A stretch of DNA of 64,000 nt from Bacteroidales bacterium (GTDB lineage Bacteria; Bacteroidota; Bacteroidia; Bacteroidales; Lentimicrobiaceae): the NCBI GenBank assembly GCA_022837485.1, contig JALHHH010000014.1, positions 6,436-70,435 of the forward strand, written 5' to 3'. The notes beneath the pieces were generated by a model, which worked only from the letters and a program-made list of their open reading frames with translations, ran no database searches and had not been told where the DNA came from. Below are positions 1 to 9,751 of this stretch, piece after piece. The translations under genes and the position numbers were made by a program. The first letter of the stretch is position 1; each line of letters opens with the position of its first letter.

Positions 1-2855
1 GATGCACAGCCAATGATCTGTCCCGTTTCGGCCAGCTGCTGCCCGTATACCGCTACAAATCCCTTGTAACGCCTCCGGTCGATGATCATATCGAGCGGGC
101 TTCCGTTAAGACCCATCATCGGCAGACGGCGGGTGATGAATGCCTGGTGTTTCACCGGATAGATACCCGTTTCGATGCCGAGCATGGTGGCAAATGTTCC
201 GCCTTCCGGACCCAGGGCATTGATAAAGACTTCCGTTTCGTATTCGATGTATTGCTTATCGTGATCCTGAACAAGTACATGGTACGTACTTCCCGACTTG
301 TGAACCGAAATCAGCCTGCAGTCTTCCTTCACGGTTCCGCCGCTGCGGATTCCGAGGCGGCGGATCAGGTCGATTACCCTTCCGGGCGTTGCCTGCCAGC
401 ATTCCCGGGTAATCTGGGCTCCAATATAGGTATCGAGGCCGGGATTGATAAACGCTGAAATCTCCTTTGCATAGTCTTTTGGCTCCACCATATAGGCATC
501 CGACCAGGCCCGGGCCGACTCCAGTGCCTGCCAGGTAGCTTCGTCGTGGGCAAAATTTACATAGTTGATCTGTCTGAAATTGATATCCTGAATCTTTTGC
601 AGATCCTTGAAGATTTCAAGGTTGTGACGGGCAATGTCGGCAATTTCCGGCAAACTGAATGCCGGACGTCCTCCGGCGATGTTGCGCCAGGAAGCACCTC
701 TGCCCGAATTCACCAATACCGGCTTCTGCCCTGCTTCCGAAAGGTACCGGAACAAAGCCGAACCTCCTATTCCACCTCCGGCAATCAGGGACTTTACTTT
801 CACCTTCTTCGGCTTGCTGCCGTTGGCATTGATGTAAATCTCCTCATGTACATCGCGGGGATAGAGCTCGCCCATCGAAAGCTGGTTCGAGAGTGGTCCC
901 CGTGGCGTGGCATCTCCGACAATAGAAATATCGTAATTCCTGAGCGTCTGCTTTAATCTTCTTATACAGCGTTTGCCGCGGCATGCACCCATACCCAGAC
1001 GGGTGGTATGCTTGACTTCATCCACAGAAATAAACTTACGGTCGCCAATCGTCTCCAGAATTTCGCCCAGGGTAACGTCGTCGCAATGACAAACATACAT
1101 TTCATCCTGCTTCTGGTAGTCAACGGGCTTCATCACCAGAGGTTCCGGATATTTCTCTTTTACGATAAACCCGCGCACACCCGTGAGCGCACCCTCATAC
1201 AGGGAAGTGGCTTTAACCCTGGCTATATTGGTTTTATTGGACTTTTTCAGGATCTTCTCAATAACGCCTTCTCCGACTTTACGACCGTTATTGTCAACAA
1301 GAAATACTTCCGATTTCTCATCGGCATGGTATTCAATGGGCAGAAACAGCCAGTCCTTTGCGGGATTATATCCGAAAATTGCAAGTCCGGGGCATTGGTA
1401 CACGCAATCCATGCAGCCGATGCACTTCTCGTAATCGATGTGGGGAACCGTACTGGTGGATGTTTTGGTGATTGCACCGTGGGGACAGGCGAATTCGCAG
1501 GGGTTGCAGGCAAAGCCATACAGACAGTCAATCTGTACAAAAGGTTTCTGCGTCAGTCGTTCAGGGGTTGGAGCAAATGGCTCCTCAATAACCCTGACGG
1601 GGTGCTGTTGCGAGTCGATGTACTCTTTGGAAATATTCAGAAACTCGTCGTAGTTGAAACGGGTTCCAATTTCACTCATAATTTCGTAGGCCACCTGTTT
1701 CCCTCTGAGCACGGCGCTTGTTCCTTCACCGATTCGGATGGCATCGCCGGCACCGAAGCATGCTCTTCCGAATACTTCGTTGCCTTTAATCAGGAGCTGG
1801 TCGTCGGGAACAAGTCCGGTACAAATATTAATTGCGTCGATGCCATCAATGATTTTTTCCGTTCCCGGGATTGGCTGGAAGTCTTTACACTCAGCCACTA
1901 TGGCTCCGACGATTCCGTCGTGGTTTTTGTTGGGGATGGCTTTCAGGAGGATGTGTGAAAGGATAACCGGTATTCCGAGGCGTCTGACTCTGTTTGCCTG
2001 AACGGGAAAGCCGCCTTCGGAAGACTGGGCTTCGATGATGGCTTTTACGTTAGCACCGGCCTGCATCAGCTGATAAGAGGTAAGGTAGCCGATGTTGCCG
2101 GCTCCTACGGTCAGAATATTCTTCCCCAGAAGGGTAAACTCGGTATTCATCAAAGCGGGCATAAAGGGGACAGCTCCGGAGGCAACAACCAGGTATTCGG
2201 CATCCACGTAGTAAATTTCGTCGGTTTTGATATTCTTCACGGCGATGCGTTTGCCTTCGAGCAAATCCCAGACGGTTGAGTTCAGGAATATGCCGGTATG
2301 ATCGTTGCCGGCAAGCGTCTGGGCAATATCGAATCCGCGCATGCCTCCAAATTTCTTCTCCTTCTCGAAGAAGAAGAACTGGTGAGTCTGCATAAGAAAC
2401 TGTCCCCCGATGCGATCGTTGTTGTCGATTACAATATTATCGACACCATGCCGGTTGAGTTCTTCGCGGGCGGCAAGTCCTGCAGGACCGGCTCCAATGA
2501 TGGCAACACTGGTCCGGTACACTTTTGTAGCGTTGGTTTTATCGGGCTCAATGCGTTCGGGACTGTGGTCGTGCGGAATCTCTCTTACCTCTTTGATGTT
2601 GTCGACCAGGGTGATACAAATACGGCGTATCTGACCGTCGACCAGCATCTCGCAGGCACCGCATTTGCCGATACCGCATTCAAGGCTTCGTTCCCTGTTA
2701 CGAAGGCTGTGGCTGTGAACCGGGAAACCGGCCTGATGAAGTGCAGCGGCAATGGTAAATCCTTTTTCGCCGGTTATCTCCTTACCGTCGAAAGTAAAGG
2801 TGACTTTCTCTGCCGGCTTGATTTCCAGAATGGGATGAGCATCGATCTTATGCAT
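1..2855 (-). CDS. Fused 2Fe-2S / FAD-NAD(P) / 4Fe-4S / BFD / DAO-type oxidoreductase, truncated at window edge
   Basis: The open frame runs 951 codons from an ATG at 2855 to the window edge with no stop, so the C-terminus is missing. Domains in order: N-terminal plant-type 2Fe-2S segment (ECGIGKCGACEM, about residue 61-73), Rossmann dinucleotide fold (IIGAGPAG, about 115), two 4Fe-4S motifs (CNPCEFACP near 448; CIGCMDCVYQCP near 475), a BFD-like 2Fe-2S site (CHC near 586 with GACRGKRC near 622), then a second FAD fold of D-amino-acid/glycine oxidase type (GGGIGG near 689). HcnA, HcnB and HcnC of cyanide synthase, and opine or hydroxyproline dehydrogenases, carry these modules as separate subunits. 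Likely an amine or amino-acid dehydrogenase; the substrate is not visible. Family known, fusion seen directly. Confidence 0.85.
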   Translation of the reverse strand, partial: MHKIDAHPILEIKPAEKVTFTFDGKEITGEKGFTIAAALHQAGFPVHSHSLRNRERSLECGIGKCGACEMLVDGQIRRICITLVDNIKEVREIPHDHSPERIEPDKTNATKVYRTSVAIIGAGPAGLAAREELNRHGVDNIVIDNNDRIGGQFLMQTHQFFFFEKEKKFGGMRGFDIAQTLAGNDHTGIFLNSTVWDLLEGKRIAVKNIKTDEIYYVDAEYLVVASGAVPFMPALMNTEFTLLGKNILTVGAGNIGYLTSYQLMQAGANVKAIIEAQSSEGGFPVQANRVRRLGIPVILSHILLKAIPNKNHDGIVGAIVAECKDFQPIPGTEKIIDGIDAINICTGLVPDDQLLIKGNEVFGRACFGAGDAIRIGEGTSAVLRGKQVAYEIMSEIGTRFNYDEFLNISKEYIDSQQHPVRVIEEPFAPTPERLTQKPFVQIDCLYGFACNPCEFACPHGAITKTSTSTVPHIDYEKCIGCMDCVYQCPGLAIFGYNPAKDWLFLPIEYHADEKSEVFLVDNNGRKVGEGVIEKILKKSNKTNIARVKATSLYEGALTGVRGFIVKEKYPEPLVMKPVDYQKQDEMYVCHCDDVTLGEILETIGDRKFISVDEVKHTTRLGMGACRGKRCIRRLKQTLRNYDISIVGDATPRGPLSNQLSMGELYPRDVHEEIYINANGSKPKKVKVKSLIAGGGIGGSALFRYLSEAGQKPVLVNSGRGASWRNIAGGRPAFSLPEIADIARHNLEIFKDLQKIQDINFRQINYVNFAHDEATWQALESARAWSDAYMVEPKDYAKEISAFINPGLDTYIGAQITRECWQATPGRVIDLIRRLGIRSGGTVKEDCRLISVHKSGSTYHVLVQDHDKQYIEYETEVFINALGPEGGTFATMLGIETGIYPVKHQAFITRRLPMMGLNGSPLDMIIDRRRYKGFVAVYGQQLAETGQIIGCA

Positions 2856-2936
2856 ACGAAATGGAATTATGAATGTGTACGTCTGCCGGTTAAAATACGG
2901 TAGGACAACCTGTCACCTGACCGGATACGGGCGGGG

Positions 2937-2944
2937 CAAATTTA
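2937..2944 (-). promoter_or_regulatory. Bacteroidota -7 box for the oxidoreductase
   Basis: Read on the minus strand this is TAAATTTG, a full match to the TAnnTTTG -7 consensus, about 80 bases upstream of the start at 2855. No good -33 TTTG is seen. Confidence 0.4.
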
Positions 2945-3257
2945 TAATTATTTGTTGGGTTGATTCTGAACCTGTCAAAAAATTTCACATAAATACTTCT
3001 ATCTATTTATGTCATTATCAATAGCTTAAATTAGACTCATTATAAATAAGCGCGGCAGGAGCCGCAAACGATTGCGGAATTAATTAAAAAATGATGGAAA
3101 ATTCTTTTCCACAGCGTCTGTTTAAATGAATCTTAACCTGTTGACGATCAATTTAGTGAATGGATTTGTTGCGGAAATGAGCGGAGAATTCTCTCTTTAG
3201 TGCTGATTAACAAGTAAATAATAAGTATCCAAACATAAAAGATTGGATATTATTTAC

Positions 3258-3265
3258 TAATTTTG
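3258..3265 (+). promoter_or_regulatory. -7 box (TAATTTTG) for the GT5-like gene
   Basis: Exact TAnnTTTG match 29 bases before the ATG at 3295. The -33 element is not clear. Confidence 0.5.
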
Positions 3266-3294
3266 CACATTATTCGTGTTAATAAGGAATTACT

Positions 3295-4122
3295 ATGGAA
3301 AAAGCCAGGATACTGTTTGTTTCCCAGGAAATTATACCTTACCTGAGGGATAGTCAGATGGGGTATATTGGCAGGCATCTGCCTCAGGGGATTCAGGAAA
3401 GGGGCCGTGAGATCCGCACCTTTATGCCAAGGTTCGGTCACATTAATGAACGCAGAAATCAGTTGCATGAGGTTATTCGTCTTTCGGGAATGAACCTGAT
3501 CATCGACGACACGGACCACCCGCTCATCATCAAGGTAGCTTCCATTCAGTCTGCACGCATGCAGATTTATTTCATCGACAACGACGATTATTTTCAGCGG
3601 AAGTTTATGTTCCGCGACAAGAACAATAAGTTTTACAAGGACAACGACGAGCGTGCCGTCTTTTTCAGCCGCGGGGTTATTGAAACCGTGAAAAAGCTTG
3701 GATGGGCACCCGATTTAATCCATTGCCACGGCTGGATGACCAGTCTTGTTCCCCTGTACATCAAGAGGGCATTCCGCGATAATCCGCTTTTCAGCGATAC
3801 CAGGGTAGTAATTTCGCTGTACGACGATGATTTTGAGGAGGCCTGGAACAAGGATGCAGGCAACAGGATCAAGCTCGACGGGATAACAAACAAAGACCTC
3901 AAACACTATAAGAAACCTTCCTACGTTAACATTATGAAGGCGGCCATCGATTTCTCCGACGGAATCATTCAGGGGAGCGAAACGGTAGATAACGAGCTTG
4001 TTGAATACTGCAACGAAACCGGGAAACCCTTCCTGTCGTACCAGCCGCTCGACACCTTCATTGATGCGTATAACATTTTTTATGATAAAATCCTGAGCAG
4101 CGAGAGAAGCGAATCCGAATAA
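3295..4122 (+). CDS. Short glycogen/starch synthase-like protein (GT5 N-terminal domain only)
   Basis: 275 residues matching the N-terminal Rossmann half of GT5 glycogen/starch synthases (opening KARILFVSQEIIPYLRDSQ; DLIHCHGWMTSLVPLY near 139). True glycogen synthases are about 480 residues and have a second C-terminal GT-B domain, absent here. The KxGGLGDV substrate loop is replaced by RDSQMGYIG, so ordinary ADP-glucose transfer is doubtful. The gene is followed by a DUF4270 lipoprotein and glmS, an order I associate with Bacteroidota genomes. An envelope-polysaccharide or regulatory role is inference. Confidence 0.8.
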   Translation: MEKARILFVSQEIIPYLRDSQMGYIGRHLPQGIQERGREIRTFMPRFGHINERRNQLHEVIRLSGMNLIIDDTDHPLIIKVASIQSARMQIYFIDNDDYFQRKFMFRDKNNKFYKDNDERAVFFSRGVIETVKKLGWAPDLIHCHGWMTSLVPLYIKRAFRDNPLFSDTRVVISLYDDDFEEAWNKDAGNRIKLDGITNKDLKHYKKPSYVNIMKAAIDFSDGIIQGSETVDNELVEYCNETGKPFLSYQPLDTFIDAYNIFYDKILSSERSESE

Positions 4123-4169
4123 AGCGTAATCTTGCACCGCTGTCAAGTAACGAAAAATACATTCCCAAC

Positions 4170-5474
4170 GTGCACAAATCCAGCCTAAGCCGTTTGTTCG
4201 CAGCATTGATGATCGCTGCTCTGATTACCGCATGTAAAAAAGAACCCGACCTTATCGGTCTCGACCTGCTTCCCGAGGGAGATTATCTCGGGATGAGCTT
4301 TACAGACACCACAACCATTATTGCCTATACCCTGGCCGAGGACTCCCTTCCTTCCGACGAACTTTCAACCAGTATTTTGGGGTATATGAACGATCCGGTG
4401 TTTGGACGCACTATGGCCTCGTTTTATACAGAATACCGGCTCCCTGCCAACAATGTATCGTTTGGTGCGAATGCTGTGGCCGACTCCGTGGTATTAACCC
4501 TGGTGTATTCGGGAGTTTACGGCGACTCATTATCGCAGCACACAATAAAAGTGTACGAGCTGAGCGATACCTTAGGCTTTGATAAAACCTACTATTCAAA
4601 TTCGGAGGTTGCTTACAATCCCATCCCCATAGGACAGGTAACGTTTGTACCGAATTTGAAAGCAGCCGACTCTGTCGACGGCAAATACATGCCCCCGCAC
4701 CTGCGGATTACCCTAAGCCAGCAGTATGCCAGTAAACTGATGAATGCAAGCGATTCTACCCTTTCGTCGAATGCTTACTTCCGTGAAGTTTTCAAAGGAC
4801 TGTACATTGCACCGGAACCGGTAACCACCACGCCTTCCGGAGCCCTGCTGTATTTCGATCTGCTTCACGACAACTCACGCATCAACGTATATTACCGCAA
4901 CAGCAACGATACCACTTCCATCGCATTGCCCATTAACTCGGCCTGTGCCCGTTTCAATAATTACACCCACTTCGGCCATGAAGGCGCCAGTCCGCTGATG
5001 CTTCAGCAATTCGCCGGAGATACCGCTGCCGGAGATCAGCAAGTCTTCCTTCAGTCGATGGCGGGTACCAAGGTAAAACTGCGCTTCCCTTACCTTAAAA
5101 ACATCCCTGAAAAGGCAAACATTGCAGTAAATGAAGCTATACTGGTATTAACCAACGACGATGCGGAAAGTGCCCTGAAACCGCCGTCACAACTCGCGTT
5201 GCGCGCCCTTTCCGATACCGGAACCTATAAAATGATGTATGATGAAAGCATAGGAACTGCTTATTTCGGCGGCAGATACGTCAACAACGGCGAATACCGC
5301 TTCAGGGTCAGCAAGTATGTGCAGGATATGATGCGTAATCCCGAAACCCGCGACAACGGACTCATGCTGCTTATCTCGGGCTCTTCACTGAAGGGCGACA
5401 GGGTTGTGCTTTCAGGTCCCGGAGGTACTGCAAGCCGCATGAAACTGATCATTTATTATACGCTCATCGAATAG
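4170..5474 (+). CDS. DUF4270 family outer-membrane lipoprotein
   Basis: 434 residues with a lipoprotein signal: hydrophobic stretch and lipobox LITAC, then KKEPDLIGLDLLPEGD, the typical start of DUF4270 proteins. The GTG at 4170 is chosen because it leaves a full-length signal peptide; the next internal ATG (4208) would cut into the hydrophobic segment. The rest is beta-rich with no catalytic motif. It lies 47 bases after the GT5-like gene and is probably co-transcribed. Function of the family is unknown. Confidence 0.8.
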   Translation: MHKSSLSRLFAALMIAALITACKKEPDLIGLDLLPEGDYLGMSFTDTTTIIAYTLAEDSLPSDELSTSILGYMNDPVFGRTMASFYTEYRLPANNVSFGANAVADSVVLTLVYSGVYGDSLSQHTIKVYELSDTLGFDKTYYSNSEVAYNPIPIGQVTFVPNLKAADSVDGKYMPPHLRITLSQQYASKLMNASDSTLSSNAYFREVFKGLYIAPEPVTTTPSGALLYFDLLHDNSRINVYYRNSNDTTSIALPINSACARFNNYTHFGHEGASPLMLQQFAGDTAAGDQQVFLQSMAGTKVKLRFPYLKNIPEKANIAVNEAILVLTNDDAESALKPPSQLALRALSDTGTYKMMYDESIGTAYFGGRYVNNGEYRFRVSKYVQDMMRNPETRDNGLMLLISGSSLKGDRVVLSGPGGTASRMKLIIYYTLIE

Positions 5475-6008
5475 TAATTCAGCGAACAACTCCCTCTGCA
5501 CCGTAAACCGGTTTTCTGCCACAAGCAGGAAGAACTTCAGCATACCGGATTATTCCGGCTGTCTGTCACAGGGAGATTTATCCCTTGTTCAGTAAAATCA
5601 TTTTCAGACTGTTACATGCTTGAATTCCTGAAGTCAAAACCCCTACCGGTATTCGGCGAAATGAAGTTGCCAATGATATGGTGAAGTGTAAAAATAAGAT
5701 AAAAGTGCGACTTATTAAAAAAAATTATTTACACCCGCGCATTACAAAGTTTACATTAGAGAAGAAACCGGAGCTTTTAAAAGTTTACCTTTGTACGGAT
5801 TTTTTGTCTGGGGAACGGGGAGGAATCCTTTTTCCGGTTGAACAATAGGGATATACGCTGCCTGTTTGGTCATTTTGTTCAATCTCGTCTCCCATACCTG
5901 AAGTTCATAACATAATAATCCCGGATCGGGGATGCATTCCCATAATTTTAGAATTAATAGCAGTGCTTATCCGGAATTGTATATTAAAAAGTTAAGATTA
6001 GAAATAGT
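5475..6008. other. Intergenic region and long leader of glmS
   Basis: 534 bases without a gene. It holds a -7 box at 5786-5793 (TACCTTTG), which would give glmS a leader of roughly 210 bases. I saw no glmS-ribozyme-like core and no convincing terminator. The leader could still carry post-transcriptional control, but nothing in it is recognisable. Confidence 0.5.
5786..5793 (+). promoter_or_regulatory. -7 box (TACCTTTG) upstream of glmS
   Basis: Exact match to TAnnTTTG about 215 bases before the glmS start; no clear -33 partner at the usual spacing. Confidence 0.4.
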
Positions 6009-7847
6009 ATGTGTGGAATTGTAGCTTACATCGGCCCCCGCCAGGCCTACCCAATCCTGATAAAGGGACTTCATCGCCTGGAATACCGGGGATATGACAG
6101 TGCAGGCATTGCTGTACTGAACAGTGAATTAAAACTGTATAAAACCAGAGGCAAGGTTGCCAATCTGGAAGAGGCCGTCAAAGACAAGGATTTGAGCGGT
6201 ACCACAGGCATAGCCCACACACGCTGGGCCACGCACGGAGAGCCCAACGACGTGAATGCGCACCCGCATTTTTCCTACTCAAAAAACCTGGCAATAATTC
6301 ACAACGGTATCATTGAAAATTATGCTCCCCTGCGCAACGAGCTAATCAAGCGTGGGTACAAATTTATAAGTGAGACCGATACCGAGGTGCTGATTCATCT
6401 TATAGAGGACATCAGCATCAACGAAAAGGTACCGCTGCCCGAAGCTGTGCAGATTGCTCTCAATCAGGTTGTTGGAGCATACGCTATTGTTATAATCGAT
6501 AAAAACGATCCCGACACCCTTATTGCTGCACGTAAAGGGAGTCCGCTTGTGGTAGGAGTAGGCGAGAATGAGTTTTTTGTTGCTTCCGATGCCACCCCGA
6601 TTGTTGAATACACCCGTGAAGTGGTTTACCTGAACGATGAAGAGATTGCCATTCTTCACCGCTCACACGATCTGCGCATCAAGACCATTACAAATATTGA
6701 AAAGACTCCGTATATTCAGACACTTGAGATCAACCTGAGTGCGCTTGAGAAAGAGGGGTACGATCATTTCATGCTCAAGGAGATTTATGAGCAGCCCCGT
6801 TCCATTCGCGACAGCATGCGTGGTCGCCTGAAGGCCCGTGAAGGCATTGTGTTACTCGGAGGCATCATCGATTACCAGCAGAAGCTGATGAATACCGAAC
6901 GAATCATTATTATTGCCTGCGGCACATCATGGCATGCAGGACTTGTGGGAGAATATTTATTTGAAGAACTCGCCCGTATTCCGGTTGAGGTGGAATATGC
7001 ATCTGAATTTCGTTACCGGAACCCGGTTATCTTTGAAAACGACGTTGTAATAGCCATTTCGCAATCGGGAGAAACCGCCGACACTCTGGCCGCCATCGAA
7101 CTGGCAAAATCGAAGGGAGCCACCATTATAGGCATATGCAATGTTGTCGGATCATCCATAGCCCGGGCAACGCATGCCGGCTCATATACCCATGCAGGTC
7201 CCGAAATCGGCGTAGCTTCCACCAAGGCATTCACTGCTCAGGTTACGCTGCTTACGCTGATGGCTCTGATGCTGGCCGACAGCAAGGGTACAATTTCCAA
7301 ATCCAGATTTAACCAGCTCCTTCATGAGCTCGACGACATTCCCGGAAAGGTGGAAGAAACCCTGAAGGTGAATCCCAAAATCATTGAAATTGCCGGAATT
7401 TTCAAGAATTCGCGGAATGCCCTGTACCTTGGCCGCGGCTATAACTACCCCGTAGCCATGGAAGGCGCGCTGAAACTGAAAGAGATCTCTTACATCCATG
7501 CCGAAGGGTACCCTGCCGCAGAAATGAAACACGGCCCCATCGCCCTGATCGACGAGGAGATGCCGGTAGTGGTGATAGCCACCAACAAAGGCACCTACGA
7601 AAAAGTAGTGTCAAACATCCAGGAAGTAAAGGCCCGCAAAGGCAAAATCATTGCGATCATTACCGAGGGCGATGAAACGGTTAAAGACCTTGCCGACCAT
7701 TACATCGAAATCCCGGAAACGGAAGAGATGCTGGTACCCCTGCTTGCAACCATACCGTTGCAGCTGCTTTCGTATCACATCGCCGTAATGCGCGGATGCA
7801 ACGTCGACCAGCCCCGTAACCTCGCCAAAAGCGTTACGGTGGAATGA
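6009..7847 (+). CDS. glmS: Glutamine--fructose-6-phosphate aminotransferase (isomerizing)
   Basis: 612 residues, the normal GlmS length. Makes glucosamine-6-phosphate from fructose-6-phosphate and glutamine, the first step to UDP-GlcNAc for peptidoglycan and LPS, in the cytoplasm. The N-terminal nucleophile Cys2 (MCGIVAYIG) is followed by the class II glutaminase fold with THTRWATHG near 72; two SIS isomerase domains follow (ACGTSWHAG, SQSGETADT; EGYPAAEMKHGP near 500). The C-terminus ends in the expected KSVTVE. No defects seen. Confidence 0.98.
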   Translation: MCGIVAYIGPRQAYPILIKGLHRLEYRGYDSAGIAVLNSELKLYKTRGKVANLEEAVKDKDLSGTTGIAHTRWATHGEPNDVNAHPHFSYSKNLAIIHNGIIENYAPLRNELIKRGYKFISETDTEVLIHLIEDISINEKVPLPEAVQIALNQVVGAYAIVIIDKNDPDTLIAARKGSPLVVGVGENEFFVASDATPIVEYTREVVYLNDEEIAILHRSHDLRIKTITNIEKTPYIQTLEINLSALEKEGYDHFMLKEIYEQPRSIRDSMRGRLKAREGIVLLGGIIDYQQKLMNTERIIIIACGTSWHAGLVGEYLFEELARIPVEVEYASEFRYRNPVIFENDVVIAISQSGETADTLAAIELAKSKGATIIGICNVVGSSIARATHAGSYTHAGPEIGVASTKAFTAQVTLLTLMALMLADSKGTISKSRFNQLLHELDDIPGKVEETLKVNPKIIEIAGIFKNSRNALYLGRGYNYPVAMEGALKLKEISYIHAEGYPAAEMKHGPIALIDEEMPVVVIATNKGTYEKVVSNIQEVKARKGKIIAIITEGDETVKDLADHYIEIPETEEMLVPLLATIPLQLLSYHIAVMRGCNVDQPRNLAKSVTVE

Positions 7848-7940
7848 ACCATTCAATTTGTGGGTAAAATCAGATAACTTCCCTGCTATTTCTGATTTTT
7901 CCGGAAAGGCGGCTGAGTGCTTACCGGCATTTTCTATGCC

Positions 7941-9569
7941 TTATTTCCCGCTACCATTACGGATCTCATCCACTGCTTTCAGGAAGGTTTTATCGGTACG
8001 AAGGTATATGGGGTAAAATCCCTTTTCGTCGAAAAGATTGCGTGCGATCAGTGCTTTCATAAGGTTCTCAAGCTCTCCCTTTACAAAAATAATTCCCCTG
8101 GGATCGGCATCCACGCCTTTGGATTTGGCATAGCGGATAAACCGATTGAAAAAATCGGGCGAGATGTGGAATTCACGGTCAAAGGTTTGCAGATCGGTAT
8201 ACTTTCGGAGTTCCGCACGGTTACGGTCGGTATACTCAAAGATGTACTGATAAACGAGCCCTCTTGCCATCAGCTGGTTGTAATAAACATAGTTCTCGTT
8301 ACGCTCCACCGGGATGTAGAAATCGGGCATTATACCTCCCCCACCGTAAACGACGCGACCACCTGCCGTGGTGTATTTGAGGGAATCGTTAAAGTGAATG
8401 CTGTCGGCACTTTCGAGTTCGCCGCTCATCCAGCGCTCGTGGAGTTCGCCCATGTATTCATCGGATTTTCCGTTTTTGTAAGGCTTCTGAATGCTGCGGC
8501 CGGCCGGAGTGTAATACCGGGCAACCGTAAGCCGAATGGCCGATCCGTCGGGCAGCGAAAGCTGTTCCTGCACGAGGCCCTTCCCGAACGAACGGCGTCC
8601 GACGATCCATCCCCGGTCGTTGTCCTGAATGGCTCCGGCCAGGATTTCGCTCGAAGAAGCCGAACCCTCATCTATAAGAATGTACAAATCACCGCGTTCA
8701 AATCGTCCCTTAGCTGTGGCATAAGCATGCTGAGCCGGACGGTTGTACCCGCTGGTATAAACAATAAGCTTGCCTTCTCCCAGAAACTCATCGGCTGCAT
8801 CAATGGCGGTTTGCAGGTACCCTCCCGAATTCCCGCGAAGGTCGAGTATCAGACTCTCCATCCCCTGCCCTATCAGGGTAAGCAGGGAACGGTTCAGCTC
8901 TTCGGGTGTGGTTGCCGAAAACTTTGAAAGTTTAACGTATCCTATGCCCGGTTCCGGCATAAAAGCAATGTCGATGCTGTAAGTAGGGATGGCATCGCGG
9001 GTGATGGTGAACGGAATCAGCTCATCCATACCTCTGCGGAACACACAAACTTCCACTTTGGTGCCACGTTCACCTTTTAAACGCTTCATCACCTCGTTGG
9101 TCGACATATTAACACCTGCAATCAGCTCATCGTTAACCTTTACGATGCGGTCGCCCGCCAGAATGCCGGCCTTTTCCGATGGACCTCCGGGAATGGCGTT
9201 GATGATATAAACCGTGTCGGTTTCCATACGGAACTGAACCCCAATGCCATCGAAACTGCCAAGCAGTGGATCGTTCACCTCGTTGAACTCCTCGGCGGTA
9301 ATATAACTTGAATGCGGATCGAGGTCCGAAAGCATACCTGCGATGGCCGACTGTCTGAGTTTATATACATCCACCGAATCCACGTACTCCTGCTCAATGT
9401 AGCTGATGACATTATCAACCGGATCAAAATTGCGACTCTGAATCCGTTGAATCAGGTTTTGATTGGATGAAGAAACCTTTACCAGGGAAGCACCAACGAA
9501 AATTCCGGCAACAAGCACGAGGGCAATGGCAATGGGAAGGTATATAACGTTTCTTTTGTTGTTGTACAT
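7941..9569 (-). CDS. S41 family C-terminal processing peptidase (CtpA/Prc-like)
   Basis: 542 residues. An N-terminal membrane anchor (about residues 10-30) is followed by a PDZ domain (GIGVQFRMETDTVYIINAIP near 115) and the S41 protease core with the serine in DEGSASSSEILAG and the lysine in RRSFGKGLVQ. It acts in the periplasm, trimming tails of exported proteins. A roughly 150-residue C-terminal extension is typical of Bacteroidota members. Converges with glmS; GH53 lies upstream on the same strand. Confidence 0.93.
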   Translation of the reverse strand: MYNNKRNVIYLPIAIALVLVAGIFVGASLVKVSSSNQNLIQRIQSRNFDPVDNVISYIEQEYVDSVDVYKLRQSAIAGMLSDLDPHSSYITAEEFNEVNDPLLGSFDGIGVQFRMETDTVYIINAIPGGPSEKAGILAGDRIVKVNDELIAGVNMSTNEVMKRLKGERGTKVEVCVFRRGMDELIPFTITRDAIPTYSIDIAFMPEPGIGYVKLSKFSATTPEELNRSLLTLIGQGMESLILDLRGNSGGYLQTAIDAADEFLGEGKLIVYTSGYNRPAQHAYATAKGRFERGDLYILIDEGSASSSEILAGAIQDNDRGWIVGRRSFGKGLVQEQLSLPDGSAIRLTVARYYTPAGRSIQKPYKNGKSDEYMGELHERWMSGELESADSIHFNDSLKYTTAGGRVVYGGGGIMPDFYIPVERNENYVYYNQLMARGLVYQYIFEYTDRNRAELRKYTDLQTFDREFHISPDFFNRFIRYAKSKGVDADPRGIIFVKGELENLMKALIARNLFDEKGFYPIYLRTDKTFLKAVDEIRNGSGK

Positions 9570-9597
9570 GGTTCTGTCTCTACGGTATGCGGAACTG

Positions 9598-9605
9598 CAA
9601 AATTA
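9598..9605 (-). promoter_or_regulatory. -7 box for the S41 peptidase
   Basis: Minus-strand TAATTTTG, a full TAnnTTTG match, 28 bases upstream of the start codon at 9569. Confidence 0.5.
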
Positions 9606-9751
9606 GATAAAAAAACGCCAGCATCTCCGGAATGGCTCCGCTGCACAGCGTCACAAACAACGTACACTTCTGGTGAAAGTGCTGAATACGTTAGTGCAAA
9701 CGCCGGTTTACCGGTATTAGTATGCGGAGCAGGGCCGGAACAGCGTACATC

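Larger units (their letters stand above)
2856..3294. other. Divergent intergenic region
   Basis: This 439-base, AT-rich gap separates two divergent genes. It holds one -7 box for each direction (2937-2944 minus, 3258-3265 plus). No ORF, repeat or strong hairpin was seen between them. Confidence 0.6.

Noticed and set aside
1008..1958. A 316-codon plus-strand ORF opposite the oxidoreductase
   Set aside because: The minus strand carries a continuous frame with clear cofactor motifs over the same bases; this is its shadow.
5580..6008. glmS ribozyme in the glmS leader
   Set aside because: No matching core could be read, and that ribozyme is known from Gram-positive lineages.
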